A stretch of DNA of 64,000 bases from Thermalbibacter longus (GCF_023806485.1 NZ_JAMSLR010000001.1:595836-659835); one strand, 5' to 3'; shown: positions 8,911 to 18,526, numbered from the stretch's first letter. The notes: generated by a model not told the origin, from the letters alone. Program-made: numbers and translations.

Positions 8911-9831
8911 ATGGAGCTGGCAATCGTCGGCTTGGGTCGCATGGGCGGCAACATGGTAAAGCGGCTGCTGCGTGACGGCCATCGCGTGGTGGCCTATAAC
9001 CGCAGCCCGGGACCGGTGCGCGAGGCCGAGGCGGCCGGCGCGATCGGCGCCTACAGCCTGGAAGAAGTCGTGGAACGGCTGAGCCCGCCACGGGTGGTTT
9101 GGTTAATGGTGCCGGCCGGGGAGCCGACCGAGCAGATGGTCGAGCGGTTCGCGGCGCTGCTGGGTTCCGGCGATATCCTGATCGATGGTGGCAACTCCTA
9201 CTGGAAGGACTCGGTGCGGCGCGCCGAGTGGTTGCGCGAGCGCGGCATTCAGTTCCTCGACGTCGGGACCAGCGGTGGCATCTGGGGGTTGGAGCTCGGC
9301 TACTGCCTGATGATCGGCGGCGAGGAGGCGGCGTTCCGGATCGTGGAGCCAGCCTTCCGCACGCTGGCCCCCGAGAACGGCTATCGACACGTGGGGCCGA
9401 GCGGCGCCGGCCACTTCGCCAAGATGGTCCACAACGGTATCGAATACGGCCTGATGCAGGCCTACGCTGAGGGCTTCGAGATATTGCAGGCATCACCCTA
9501 CAAGTATGACCTCTCTGGGCTGGCCAACCTCTGGAACCATGGCAGCGTCATTCGCTCCTGGCTGCTGGAGCTCGCCGAGCGGGCATTCCGTCGAGACCCC
9601 CGGCTGGAGTCGATTCGAGGCTATGTCGAAGATTCCGGTGAGGGCCGCTGGACGGTGCTGACCGCCATCGAGGAGGATGTTCCGGCCCCGGTAATCACGC
9701 TCTCGCTGCAGATGCGGTTCCGCTCGCGCCAGGCGGACTCGTTCGCCGCCAAGGTAGCGGCTGCGCTGCGCCGCGAGTTCGGTGGGCATGCCGTGGTGAC
9801 AGCCGAGACGACGCATGACGAGGACACCTAG
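8911..9831 (+). CDS. gnd: 6-phosphogluconate dehydrogenase (decarboxylating), short form
   Basis: 306 residues. Oxidises 6-phosphogluconate to ribulose-5-P and CO2. The N-terminal Rossmann motif is GLGRMGGN (residues 7-14), followed by the DGGNSYWKDS substrate segment, DVGTSGG and catalytic KMVHNGIEYG. Length fits the short, often NAD-preferring GndA/YqeC class rather than the 470-residue form. ATG 8911 gives the family-typical MELAIVGLGRMG start; an in-frame GTG at 8881 would add an unsupported extension. It lies 36 bases after tal-pgi and 12 before zwf. Confidence 0.94.
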   Translation: MELAIVGLGRMGGNMVKRLLRDGHRVVAYNRSPGPVREAEAAGAIGAYSLEEVVERLSPPRVVWLMVPAGEPTEQMVERFAALLGSGDILIDGGNSYWKDSVRRAEWLRERGIQFLDVGTSGGIWGLELGYCLMIGGEEAAFRIVEPAFRTLAPENGYRHVGPSGAGHFAKMVHNGIEYGLMQAYAEGFEILQASPYKYDLSGLANLWNHGSVIRSWLLELAERAFRRDPRLESIRGYVEDSGEGRWTVLTAIEEDVPAPVITLSLQMRFRSRQADSFAAKVAAALRREFGGHAVVTAETTHDEDT

Positions 9832-9843
9832 CCGGAGGTGCGC

Positions 9844-11391
9844 ATGACGCGCTCGACGACGCTTCTCAATCCCCTCCGCGAGGGACTGCGCCTCGAACGA
9901 ATCCCTGACCCCTGTGTCATGGTTATCTTCGGCGCCTCGGGCGATCTGACCCGGCGCAAGCTGATGCCAGCGCTGTACAACCTGGCCTATGATGGGCTGT
10001 TGCCGCCCGGTTTCTCGATCGTCGGGTACGCTCGCCGGCCCATGAGCGACGACGAGTTCCGGGCTTCCATGCGCAAGGCGGTCGAGCGCTTCTCCCGGCG
10101 CCAGCCGATCGACGAGGGTGTTTGGGAGGCGTTCGCGAGCGGCATCTTTTACTTCGAAGCCGATTTTGCCGATGAACACGCCTATCCGAAGCTGGGCGAG
10201 CTGCTGGAGCGCATCGACCGCGCGCGTGGGACCGGAGGCAACCGGATCTTTTACCTTGCGACGCCACCCGATGCGTACGAGCTTATCGCGGAGCGCCTCG
10301 GTGAGGCGGGCCTGGCCCAGCCAGCGGATCGCGATTCCTGGGTCCGTTTGATCGTGGAGAAACCGTTTGGCCGGGACCTCCAGAGTGCCATCGAGCTGAA
10401 CGAGCACCTGCTCCGCTTTTTCCGCGAGGACCAGATCTACCGCATCGACCATTACCTCGGGAAAGAGACGGTGCAGAACATCCTGGCGCTCCGCTTCGCC
10501 AATACGATCTTCGAACCGATATGGAACCGCACCTACATCGACCACGTGCAGATCACCGTGGCAGAGAGCATCGGGATCGAGGATCGCGGTGGCTACTACG
10601 ACCGGGCAGGCGCGCTGCGCGACATGGTGCAGAACCACATGCTGCAGCTTCTGAGCGTGATTGCGATGGAGCCGCCGATCGCCTTCGAAGCCGATCCGGT
10701 GCGTGATGAGAAGGTCAAGGCGCTGCGCGCGATCCGGCCGATCCGGCCGGATGAGGTCGACGAATACACGGTGCGCGGTCAGTACGGGCCAGGCTTCATC
10801 GGCGGCCAGCCGGTTCCCGGCTACCGCCAGGAGCCGAGGGTCGATCCGAACTCGCAGACCGAGACCTACGTGGCGCTCAAGCTGTTCATCGACAACTGGC
10901 GCTGGGCCGATGTTCCCTTCTACCTGCGCACCGGGAAGCGGCTCCCCCGCCGGGTCACCGAGATCGCGCTCCAGTTCAAGCAGGTGCCGCACCGGCTCTT
11001 CACTGGCCCCGCTGCGGCTGGGCTGGAGCCGAACGCACTAGTGATCCGGATCCAGCCGGATGAGGGAGTCTCGCTCAACATCGCGGCCAAGGCGCCCGGG
11101 CCGCGGGTGCGTCTGCGGACGGTGAGCATGGGGTTTCTCTACGGTACCTCGTTCCTGGTCCAGGCGCCGGATGCCTACGAGCGCTTGCTGCTGGACTGCA
11201 TGCTCGGCGACTCGACGCTGTTCACCCGGCGCGACGAGACCGAGGCCGCCTGGTTGCCGATCACTCAGATCCTGCAGGGCTGGGCCGAGGAGCTACCGCC
11301 GCTCTTTCCGAATTACGATGCCGGCTCCTGGGGTCCGCCTGAGGCCGAGGAGTTCATCGCGCGCGATGGCCGGCGCTGGCGACGGCCCTAG
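9844..11391 (+). CDS. zwf: Glucose-6-phosphate 1-dehydrogenase
   Basis: 515 residues. First step of the oxidative pentose phosphate pathway: glucose-6-P to 6-phosphogluconolactone. Key segments are the N-terminal dinucleotide motif FGASGDLTRRKLMPALYNL, EKPFGRDL, the catalytic signature IDHYLGKETVQNI, and RGGYYDRAGALRDMVQNH. Length is normal for the family. ATG 9844 is preceded by GGAGGTG (9834-9840); a GTG at 9838 overlaps that site and is less likely. The gene follows gnd closely and precedes the OpcA-like gene. Confidence 0.97.
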   Translation: MTRSTTLLNPLREGLRLERIPDPCVMVIFGASGDLTRRKLMPALYNLAYDGLLPPGFSIVGYARRPMSDDEFRASMRKAVERFSRRQPIDEGVWEAFASGIFYFEADFADEHAYPKLGELLERIDRARGTGGNRIFYLATPPDAYELIAERLGEAGLAQPADRDSWVRLIVEKPFGRDLQSAIELNEHLLRFFREDQIYRIDHYLGKETVQNILALRFANTIFEPIWNRTYIDHVQITVAESIGIEDRGGYYDRAGALRDMVQNHMLQLLSVIAMEPPIAFEADPVRDEKVKALRAIRPIRPDEVDEYTVRGQYGPGFIGGQPVPGYRQEPRVDPNSQTETYVALKLFIDNWRWADVPFYLRTGKRLPRRVTEIALQFKQVPHRLFTGPAAAGLEPNALVIRIQPDEGVSLNIAAKAPGPRVRLRTVSMGFLYGTSFLVQAPDAYERLLLDCMLGDSTLFTRRDETEAAWLPITQILQGWAEELPPLFPNYDAGSWGPPEAEEFIARDGRRWRRP

Positions 11392-11475
11392 CGGCGTGCT
11401 CACGGGCGATGGAGCCGCCACGAGGCACCCTCCGGCCAGCGAAGCAAGGGCGGTTGCCAGGAAGGACTCAATGGC

Positions 11476-12663
11476 ATGGCTGAGCTGCAAACGAGCCGTC
11501 TAATCCCTCGCGGTGCGGGGATGACCATCGACGTCGACGCGATCGAGCGCGAGCTGGCCGATCTCTGGCGCAGTTCGGGCCGGTTCGACGCGCGCGGCGT
11601 CGAGGTTGCGCTCAGCCGTACCAGCGTCCTGACCCTCTTCGTCTATGCATCCGACGCGGCGAGGGCCGAGCAGGCGAGGGAGCTGATCGATCAACTCTCG
11701 AGCGAGCACCCGTCGCGGGTGGTGTTGCTGACCGGCCAGGATCCTGGCATTCCAGGACAGGACCAGTCGGCGACTGAAGTGAGTATCCAGTGCAAGCTCG
11801 GGGTCGCCGAGCGATACGCCCCATGTTACGAGCAGATCGCGATCACCCTGCCGGCCGACGGGCTGGACTTGTTGCCGAGCCTCTTGATCCCGCTGACCTT
11901 GCCGGACTTGCCTTCGTTCCTCTGGTGGTGCGGCCCGGCCCCGCTCCAGGACCGCCGCTTCGCCAGGATAGCCCGAGCCGTTGACCGTGTCATCCTGGAC
12001 TCGCTCGACTTCGCCCGCCCGGTGCGCGACCTCGTGCATACCCGGCGACTGCACGACCAGCTCAAACCGGTCGACACCATCGTCTCCGATCTCAACTGGG
12101 CGCGCATCGCGCCGTGGCAGGAGATGACGGCGCGCGTTTTCGATCTGCCGCACTGCCGCTGGGCGCTAGACGCTATCACCGATGTCTGGGTGGTCTCGGG
12201 GCGCTACGAGCATCTGCCGCCCAACCCGTCACAGGCCCTTCTCTTTCTCGGGTGGATGGGCAGCCGGCTCGGCTGGGAGTTCGACGATGCCGTTTCCCGG
12301 CCGGATGGCTGCTGTATCTCGATGAGCGACGCGAACGGGCAGCGAATTGAGTGGAATCTCTGTTTCGAGCCGTACGCCGCGCGCCTCCACGGCCACATGC
12401 TCTCGGTCCAGTTCCAGGCACGCCGGGATAGCGAGCAGGCAACCTTCACCATTGCTCGCGGTGGTCTCGATCGAGCGACAGTGAAGCTGAGTGCTCACAA
12501 CCGGCAGCAACAGCTCCTCGATTATGCTTTCCACCATGCGCTGTTCGACCTACGACGGCTTCTGGTGCGCGAGTTCCAGGCCCTGGCGGCCGATCCCCTC
12601 TACGAGGCTGCCCTGGCCGAGGCCGAGGGCCTGGCGCGCTCGGTCGAGCCATGGTTGATCTGA
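11476..12663 (+). CDS. opcA: OpcA-like glucose-6-phosphate dehydrogenase assembly protein
   Basis: 395 residues. In cyanobacteria and actinobacteria OpcA allosterically activates or helps assemble Zwf. The call rests on position directly after zwf and on the OpcA-like layout: an N-terminal domain with VLTLFVYASD, a central LPDLPSFLWW segment, and a C-terminal domain with the FLGWMGSRLGW segment. ATG 11476 has AAGGA 9 bases upstream. It sits between zwf and pgl as in actinobacterial operons. There is no enzymatic motif, consistent with a regulatory subunit. Confidence 0.85.
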   Translation: MAELQTSRLIPRGAGMTIDVDAIERELADLWRSSGRFDARGVEVALSRTSVLTLFVYASDAARAEQARELIDQLSSEHPSRVVLLTGQDPGIPGQDQSATEVSIQCKLGVAERYAPCYEQIAITLPADGLDLLPSLLIPLTLPDLPSFLWWCGPAPLQDRRFARIARAVDRVILDSLDFARPVRDLVHTRRLHDQLKPVDTIVSDLNWARIAPWQEMTARVFDLPHCRWALDAITDVWVVSGRYEHLPPNPSQALLFLGWMGSRLGWEFDDAVSRPDGCCISMSDANGQRIEWNLCFEPYAARLHGHMLSVQFQARRDSEQATFTIARGGLDRATVKLSAHNRQQQLLDYAFHHALFDLRRLLVREFQALAADPLYEAALAEAEGLARSVEPWLI

Positions 12664-12718
12664 CGGGCTATGCGATAGCCGGTTACCGACGGTCCGGTTC
12701 ACTTAGCCGGGAGGCACC

Positions 12719-13474
12719 ATGCGCGAACAGCGATTCCAGATCGTCGTCCTGCCAGATGCTGAGGCAGTGGCCGACTCGGCCACCCGTCGAACGGTGGAGG
12801 TCGCGCGCAAAGCGATCGCCGAGCGGGGCAGGTGCGTGATCGCGCTCTCCGGCGGCTCGACGCCCCGAGCGCTCTACCAGCGGCTCGCTGAGCCACCCAC
12901 GCGCGACGAGATCGAGTGGAGCCGGATTCATCTCTTCTGGGGGGACGAGCGTGCTGTACCCCCTGACCACCCGGAGAGCAATTATCGGATGGCTAGGGAA
13001 GCGATGCTCGATCGCTTGCCGATCCCACCTGGCAACGTGCATCGTGTCCTCGCCGAACTCGGACCAGAAGAAGCTGCGGAACGGTACGAGGCTGATTTGC
13101 GACAGGTCTTCGGCGTTCGCGCTGGCGAGGTTCCGGAGTTCGACTTGATCCTCCTCGGGATCGGTGCTGATGGGCATACGGCCTCGCTCTTCCCGCACAC
13201 CGCCGCACTAGCCGTGCGCGACCGGCTTGTGGTGGCGAATGCTGTGCCGCAGCTCGGCACGACCCGGATTACGCTCACCGCGCCAGTGCTCCAGGCAGCC
13301 CGGTGGGTACTGGTGCTGGCGACCGGACCGGACAAGGCTGAGGCGGTGGCTCGCGCGATCGAGGGCACCGAGGACGTCGACGAGACCCCAGCTCAGCTCC
13401 TGAGGCATGCCCGTGGCCAGGTCACCTGGCTGCTCGATGGGGCTGCCGCCGGGCGGCTGGCGAGCGCTCGATAG
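12719..13474 (+). CDS. pgl: 6-phosphogluconolactonase
   Basis: 251 residues. Hydrolyses 6-phosphogluconolactone to 6-phosphogluconate, completing the oxidative branch with zwf and gnd upstream. Family motifs: ALSGGSTPRALYQRLA (phosphate loop, about residues 42-57), WGDERAVPPDHPESNYRMA, and LGIGADGHTASLFP with the conserved GxDGH-type element. ATG 12719 follows GGGAGG by 6-7 bases. Confidence 0.95.
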   Translation: MREQRFQIVVLPDAEAVADSATRRTVEVARKAIAERGRCVIALSGGSTPRALYQRLAEPPTRDEIEWSRIHLFWGDERAVPPDHPESNYRMAREAMLDRLPIPPGNVHRVLAELGPEEAAERYEADLRQVFGVRAGEVPEFDLILLGIGADGHTASLFPHTAALAVRDRLVVANAVPQLGTTRITLTAPVLQAARWVLVLATGPDKAEAVARAIEGTEDVDETPAQLLRHARGQVTWLLDGAAAGRLASAR

Positions 13475-13507
13475 CCTCGGTAGGTGTGCCGCCGTGGAGG
13501 TGGACCC

Positions 13508-14560
13508 ATGCCGGTTGTGAGGCACGAGCGTCTGGTTGCGTTCGCTGCCGCGGTCTACGAGGCCGCGGGCGCGTCGCCGGAGCACGCGGCGATCGTGGCG
13601 CGCCACCAGGTCGGCGCGAACCTGGCTGGCCACGACTCGCACGGGGTGCGCCTCCTGCCCAACTACGTCGCCGCGATCGAGCGTGGACACCTCGACCCAG
13701 CAGCCCGACCGGCCGTGATCAGCGAGACGGGCGCGACCCTCTTCGTCTCGGGCAACTGGGGCTTCGGCCAGGTAGTCTCCGAGTGGACGATGGAGCGTTG
13801 CATCGCGATGGCGCGCGAGACCCGAGTCGCGGCGGCCGTAGTGCGGGAGCAGGGACATGTCGGCCGGCTGGCCGACTACCCGATGATGGCGGCAAGGGAC
13901 GGTCTGATCGGTATCATGCTCTGCGACTCCGGGCAGGCCCCCAAGCAAGTTGCCCCCTTTGGTGGTCGCGAGGCACGGCTCGGGACGAACCCGATTTCGA
14001 TCGCTTTTCCGAGCGACCTGGAAGCCCCACTCGTGATCGACATGGCGACGAGCGCCGTCGCGCTGGGCAAACTCGACCTGGCCCGGGCTCGCCGCCACCG
14101 GATCCCTCTGGGCTGGATCCTCGACCGCGATGGGCGGCCGACGACTGACCCCGATGACTTCTACGCCGGTGGCGTCATGCTGCCGCTCGGGGGAGGGGAA
14201 GGTCACAAGGGGTACGGGCTGTCGGTCGCTGTCGAGATCCTCGCCGCCCTTCTGCCGGGGCTGGGCTTCGGTGTCGACCCGCTTGGCCGGCACAATGACG
14301 GGGCCTTCATGCTGGTCGTCGACCCGAGCGCGTTCCGGCCGCTCGACGACTTCAAGGCCGAGGTCGCCGCCTTTGCCCGCTATCTGAAGGCGACACCTCC
14401 GGCCGAGGGCTTCATCGAGGTGCTTTATCCAGGCGAACCTGAGTACCGGACGCAGCAACAGCGGCGCCAGAACGGCATTCCGATCGACGACGCGATCTGG
14501 AGCGAGCTCCAGGCCACCGGTTCGCGTTACGGCGTGCCGTTACCCGACGCGACGAGATGA
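13508..14560 (+). CDS. Malate/L-lactate dehydrogenase family (Ldh2) oxidoreductase
   Basis: 350 residues of the Ldh2/YlbC fold, a family of NAD(P)-dependent 2-hydroxyacid dehydrogenases (malate, L-lactate, sulfolactate, ureidoglycolate) distinct from the Rossmann-type enzymes. Visible: GHDSHGVRLLPNYV with catalytic His, the GTNPISIAFPS segment, DMATSAVA, and GGEGHKGYGLS. ATG 13508 is supported by GGAGGTGG just upstream; the earlier in-frame GTG at 13484 is not. It lies 33 bases after pgl and probably ends the operon. The substrate cannot be set from sequence alone. Confidence 0.88.
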   Translation: MPVVRHERLVAFAAAVYEAAGASPEHAAIVARHQVGANLAGHDSHGVRLLPNYVAAIERGHLDPAARPAVISETGATLFVSGNWGFGQVVSEWTMERCIAMARETRVAAAVVREQGHVGRLADYPMMAARDGLIGIMLCDSGQAPKQVAPFGGREARLGTNPISIAFPSDLEAPLVIDMATSAVALGKLDLARARRHRIPLGWILDRDGRPTTDPDDFYAGGVMLPLGGGEGHKGYGLSVAVEILAALLPGLGFGVDPLGRHNDGAFMLVVDPSAFRPLDDFKAEVAAFARYLKATPPAEGFIEVLYPGEPEYRTQQQRRQNGIPIDDAIWSELQATGSRYGVPLPDATR

Positions 14561-14685
14561 GCCACCGCGCTTGGCTGTCGTCAGGGATTTCCTGACCGGA
14601 TGGGGTCGCGCGCTGTTCTATGATCTCGATCGGAGTGGATAGCCCGGCGGGCCGTTCCGGCCTGCAAGCGAGAGCATGTGTAGGC

Positions 14686-15096
14686 GTGGAGACCTGGCTG
14701 CCCATCCTCAATACGACCTTGATCGCCATCAGCGGGCTGGCCGCAGCGACCGGCTACCTGTGCATTCGCCAGCGCAAAGTCGAGGCCCACAAGTGGGCCA
14801 TGTTGACGGCGACGACCTTCGCCGCGCTCTTCCTCGTCGTGTATGTCGCGCGTTACCTGCTGCTCGGTAGCAAGCTCTATACCGGCGAGGGTGCAGTCCG
14901 CGTCGTCTACTTCGCTATCCTGATCTCGCATACGATCCTGGCGACGATCCTGGGGCCGATGGTGCTGGTGACGATTTACCGGGCGTTGACCCGGCAGTTT
15001 CGGCGCCACCGGCGGATCGCCCGTCTCACACTGCCCGTCTGGCTCTACGTGGCGGTCACTGGCTGGATCATCTACCTCATGCTCTACACGCTATGA
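14686..15096 (+). CDS. DUF420-family membrane protein
   Basis: About 136 residues with four transmembrane helices and conserved His residues in VEAHKWAM and ILISHTILAT, as in DUF420/YozB proteins, which are often found near cytochrome oxidase assembly genes. The frame is open back to an ATG at 14620, but the residues before GTG 14686 are not hydrophobic or family-like, so I start at 14686; neither start has a strong ribosome binding site. Followed 13 bases later by the phosphatase-like gene. The molecular role is unknown. Confidence 0.75.
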   Translation: METWLPILNTTLIAISGLAAATGYLCIRQRKVEAHKWAMLTATTFAALFLVVYVARYLLLGSKLYTGEGAVRVVYFAILISHTILATILGPMVLVTIYRALTRQFRRHRRIARLTLPVWLYVAVTGWIIYLMLYTL

Positions 15097-15109
15097 AGGA
15101 ACCGTGGGG

Positions 15110-16243
15110 ATGCGGCGCAAGACCGTCCTGATCTGCCTCGACGGCCTCGACCCGGATTACCTCGAGACGGCGCGCACCCCGACGCTCGATGCGATCGCCC
15201 GTGCCGGCTTCTTCACTATAGGCCGGGCTGTCCTGCCTTCGGTGACCAATGTCAACAACGTCTCGATCCTCACCGGTTCCTTCCCGGAGACGCACGGTAT
15301 CGCCAGCAACTATTGGTACGACCCGGTCACGGGCCAGGGGCAGTTCATCGAGACAGCAGAGTACCTGCGCGCTCCGACGGCGCTCGAGCGCGCTGCTCAG
15401 GCTGGACTGCGGACGGCGCTGCTGGTGACGAAGGAGAAGCTCCTGCGTCTGCTCGGCCGCGGGGCGACGGTCGCCTTCTCAGCCGAGCGCCTGCCAGCCG
15501 AGGCGATCGAGGCGGTCGGCGAGCCGGCTGGCATCTACTCGTCGGAGATCGACTACTGGCAGCTCCGCGCCCTGCACTGGGTGCTCCGGGCGTACGATCC
15601 CGACCTGACCTATTGCAGCACGACCGACTACGTGATGCACAGGCACGGCCCTGGATCGGCCGAGGCGATCCGCCACATCGAGACGCTCGACGCGCTGTTG
15701 GGCGACCTGCTGGCGGCGTTTCCGGAGCACCAGGTTTTGATCACCGCCGACCACGGCATGCGGGACAAGACAGTCGGGCTCGATCTGGTGGCGTTGCTGG
15801 GCGGGTATGGCATCCGCGCGGCTTTCGTCTCGCCGATCAAGGATCGCTACGTCGTCCATCACAGTAACATGGGCGGCGCCGGGTACCTCTACCTTGCTGC
15901 CGGACAGGTGGCTGATGCCATCGAGCTCCTGCGGGAGACCGCAGGGATCGAGGCCGTGTACAGTCGGGAAGAGGCGGTCGACCGCTTCCGGCTACCGGCA
16001 GACCGGATCGGAGACCTGTTCGTTCTGGCGACCACGGAGACAGTCCTCGTGGAGCCCGGTTCGACCGGCTCGACCAGGGCCTCCGTTCGCCTCCGCACGC
16101 ACGGTGGATTGCACGAGACGCGCGTACCGATCTGGGGCTACCGCGCTGAGGCATCGAGGGAGCAGTTCGCCTGGAACCTGGATATTGTGCGGCTCCTCGA
16201 CTTGCCTGGGTCACGGGAGTCGCGAGCAGCAACGCCGTCTTGA
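15110..16243 (+). CDS. Alkaline-phosphatase-superfamily hydrolase (phosphonoacetate hydrolase / nucleotide pyrophosphatase-like)
   Basis: 377 residues. Metal-binding features of the superfamily are present: CLDGLDPDYL near the N-terminus (Asp ligand), SVTNVNNVSILTGSFPETHGI (nucleophilic Thr/Ser region), DYVMHRHGPGS and ITADHGM (Asp-His ligands). The NVNNVSIxTGxFPxxHGI pattern is closest in my memory to phosphonoacetate hydrolase PhnA, but no phosphonate genes are nearby. ATG 15110 has AAGGAA 9 bases upstream; a GTG at 15104 is also possible. No signal peptide, so cytoplasmic. The exact substrate is unknown. Confidence 0.82.
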   Translation: MRRKTVLICLDGLDPDYLETARTPTLDAIARAGFFTIGRAVLPSVTNVNNVSILTGSFPETHGIASNYWYDPVTGQGQFIETAEYLRAPTALERAAQAGLRTALLVTKEKLLRLLGRGATVAFSAERLPAEAIEAVGEPAGIYSSEIDYWQLRALHWVLRAYDPDLTYCSTTDYVMHRHGPGSAEAIRHIETLDALLGDLLAAFPEHQVLITADHGMRDKTVGLDLVALLGGYGIRAAFVSPIKDRYVVHHSNMGGAGYLYLAAGQVADAIELLRETAGIEAVYSREEAVDRFRLPADRIGDLFVLATTETVLVEPGSTGSTRASVRLRTHGGLHETRVPIWGYRAEASREQFAWNLDIVRLLDLPGSRESRAATPS

Positions 16244-16289
16244 CTGGACGTAACCTTCTGTCGGCCGGCTAAGAACGAGAGGCCAACCG

Positions 16290-17279
16290 TTGAACGAGAT
16301 CGCGGGTACACGAGGCGTCCGATCGGTTCCCCAGCCGGATTTCGCGGCTCCGCGGGTAGCGGGGCAGGCGGAGGCGATCGTTGTCCGCGATCTCGTCAAG
16401 CGCTACGGTGAACGCGTCGCCGTGGACGGCCTGACCTTCACGATCGGCCGAGGGGAGATTTTCGCGCTCCTCGGTCCGAACGGAGCGGGCAAGACCACGA
16501 CCATCGAAATCCTTGAGGGATACCGTACGGCCGACGAGGGCGAGGTACGCGTGTTGGGGCTCGATCCGCGTCGGGACGCCGCCGAGCTCCGGCGACGTAT
16601 CGGGGTGATGCTCCAGAGCGGCGGCATCTACCCGACTGTGACGCCGATCGAATTCCTGGATCTATTGAGTCACTTCTACGACGAGGCCGAGGATCCTCGG
16701 GAGCTGATCCGGTTGGTGGGCCTGGAAGAGGTTGCGCGGGTGCGGTACCGGCAGCTCTCCGGCGGCCAGCAACGACGCCTAGCACTGGCGGCGGCGCTGG
16801 TTGGGAAGCCGGAATTGCTCTTTCTGGACGAGCCGACCACCGGCATGGATCCGCAGGCCCGCCGGCTGACCTGGTCTTTGGTATCCTCGCTGCGCGAGCG
16901 CGGAATCACGGTGCTCCTGACCACCCACTTCATGGAGGAGGCAGAGCGGCTGGCTGACCGAGTCGCCATCATCGACCACGGCCGGCTCGTCGCCCTCGCC
17001 ACGCCGCAGGAGCTGACACATTCCGAAACCGACGAGGTGCAGTTCACCGGTCCGGCCGGTCTCGACGTTACCGCCCTGCGGTCGTTGCCCTCAGCGTTGG
17101 ATGCGCGCGAGGCCCAGCCGGGACGGTACGTGATTCATACGAAGCGGCCGGCGGATCTCCTGTCCGAGCTGACGACCTGGGCGCGCGATGCCGGTGTGCT
17201 GCTGGTGGAGATCCGAGTCGGCCACGAGTCGCTGGAAGAGGTCTTCCTGCGGTTGACTGGCCATGAGCTACGAGAGTGA
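16290..17279 (+). CDS. ABC transporter ATP-binding protein
   Basis: 329 residues. Energises the ABC-2 exporter encoded just downstream. Walker A GPNGAGKTT at residues ~62-70, Q-loop MLQSGG, signature LSGGQQRR, Walker B LLFLDEPTTGMDP and switch histidine TTHFMEEAE. A 30-residue N-terminal tail precedes the conserved domain; TTG 16290 is preceded by GAGAGG. The C-terminal ~85 residues form the accessory domain seen in drug or polysaccharide export ATPases. The cargo is unknown. Confidence 0.93.
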   Translation: MNEIAGTRGVRSVPQPDFAAPRVAGQAEAIVVRDLVKRYGERVAVDGLTFTIGRGEIFALLGPNGAGKTTTIEILEGYRTADEGEVRVLGLDPRRDAAELRRRIGVMLQSGGIYPTVTPIEFLDLLSHFYDEAEDPRELIRLVGLEEVARVRYRQLSGGQQRRLALAAALVGKPELLFLDEPTTGMDPQARRLTWSLVSSLRERGITVLLTTHFMEEAERLADRVAIIDHGRLVALATPQELTHSETDEVQFTGPAGLDVTALRSLPSALDAREAQPGRYVIHTKRPADLLSELTTWARDAGVLLVEIRVGHESLEEVFLRLTGHELRE

Positions 17280-17349
17280 GGCGCGCTCATTGGCTGGCTG
17301 GCTTGGTTGTAACTCGGGTGGCCGGAAGCGGGGATAGGAGAGCGCACGA

Positions 17350-18075
17350 GTGGAGGCACTACTGGCGCAGGCCCGGATGGAGCTGCTGCTGACTATACGC
17401 CGCGCCGAGGGCGTGCTGATCACCCTGGTGGTGCCGGCGGTACTGCTCGTCTTCTTCGCCTCGCTCGGGATCGCGCCGCCGGAGTACGCTCGGCCAGTCG
17501 ACTTCCTGCTGCCGGGCATGCTGGCACTGGCGGTGATGTCCACCGGGCTGGTGAGCCTGGGAATCCGTACCGCTTACGAGCGCAGCTACGGCGTGCTCAA
17601 GCGTTTGGGCAGCACGCCGCTGGGCCGAGGAAGGCTGCTGGGCGCGAAGGTGATCTCAGTCGTGGCCGTCGTAGCCGCGGAGATCGCTCTCTTACTCGCG
17701 ATCGCCGCCATTGGCTACGACTGGCGACCGGGCGGGTCCCTCCTCTGGGCTCTCCTCGCGCTCGTCCTCGGCACGGCTACATTCTCCAGCATCGGGCTGC
17801 TTCTGGCGGGAACCCTGCGGGCGGAGACCACGCTCGCCGCTGCCAACGGTCTCTATCTTCTGCTGCTCCTGCTAGGCGGCATCGTCTGGCCGGTCGAGCG
17901 TCTGCCCGGCCCGCTAGGCCTCGTGGGCCTGTTGCTACCGTCCAACGCGTTGGCCGAGGCCTTGCGGCTCAGCCTCGGACCGCAGCCGGTGGCTCCGCTG
18001 CCCCAGCTCTTCGCCCTTCTCCTCTGGTGTGCGGGCGTCTTGGTGCTAGCCTCGCGGACCTTCCGGTGGGAGTGA
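17350..18075 (+). CDS. ABC-2 type transporter permease
   Basis: 241 residues with six hydrophobic segments and the family start (RMELLLTIRRAEGVLITLVVP) followed by FLLPGMLALAVMSTGLVSLG and RSYGVLKRLGSTPLGR, the cytoplasmic loop typical of ABC-2 permeases. GTG 17350 follows AGGAGAG. Pairs with the ATPase at 16290 (70-base gap). It ends convergently with the minus-strand gene at 18107. Confidence 0.9.
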   Translation: MEALLAQARMELLLTIRRAEGVLITLVVPAVLLVFFASLGIAPPEYARPVDFLLPGMLALAVMSTGLVSLGIRTAYERSYGVLKRLGSTPLGRGRLLGAKVISVVAVVAAEIALLLAIAAIGYDWRPGGSLLWALLALVLGTATFSSIGLLLAGTLRAETTLAAANGLYLLLLLLGGIVWPVERLPGPLGLVGLLLPSNALAEALRLSLGPQPVAPLPQLFALLLWCAGVLVLASRTFRWE

Positions 18076-18106
18076 GCGGTCCCGGGGTGGGACTCGCGAT
18101 GCCGCC

Positions 18107-18526
18107 TCAGGTGGTGAGCAGGCCGATTCCGAGCGAGACGACGCCAACGGCCAGCGAGACCGCGCCGGCGTACACCAGGACGATGAGCCGGTTCGGCGCG
18201 TTGACGCCGCGACCGGCCGACGACAGGAAAAAGCCGGCGGACATGAGGATGGCCGCGACCCAGATTCCGTTGCGGGCGAAGATGGCGAGCCAGCCGCTCA
18301 GCTCGGCAGCGTCAGCGAGGATCTGACACACGAGCGCCAGGGTCACGAGCACGCCAGCGTGGGCATGTCCGGCCCGGGCGAACGCCTGTTGGAAAGCTGT
18401 CATCGGATGGCGGCCGCGCAGGACTCGCAACAAGAGCAGCCCACCGGACTCGATAGTGACGATCGTCAACAGGATCAGCCCGGCAGTTGCGCGTGTTTCC
18501 GCTGACAATGACAGTGGTGTGTCCAC
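18107..18526 (-). CDS. Small four-helix membrane protein, divergent from a TetR gene
   Basis: 139 residues, almost entirely four transmembrane helices. The GTG start at 18526 is chosen because GGAGGT (18536-18531) lies 4 bases upstream; the longer open frame would run through the promoter region. I recognise no family. Its promoter shares the -35 region with the divergent tetR gene at 18643 and is covered by two operator-like palindromes, so it is probably the regulator's target. Confidence 0.78.
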   Translation of the reverse strand: MDTPLSLSAETRATAGLILLTIVTIESGGLLLLRVLRGRHPMTAFQQAFARAGHAHAGVLVTLALVCQILADAAELSGWLAIFARNGIWVAAILMSAGFFLSSAGRGVNAPNRLIVLVYAGAVSLAVGVVSLGIGLLTT

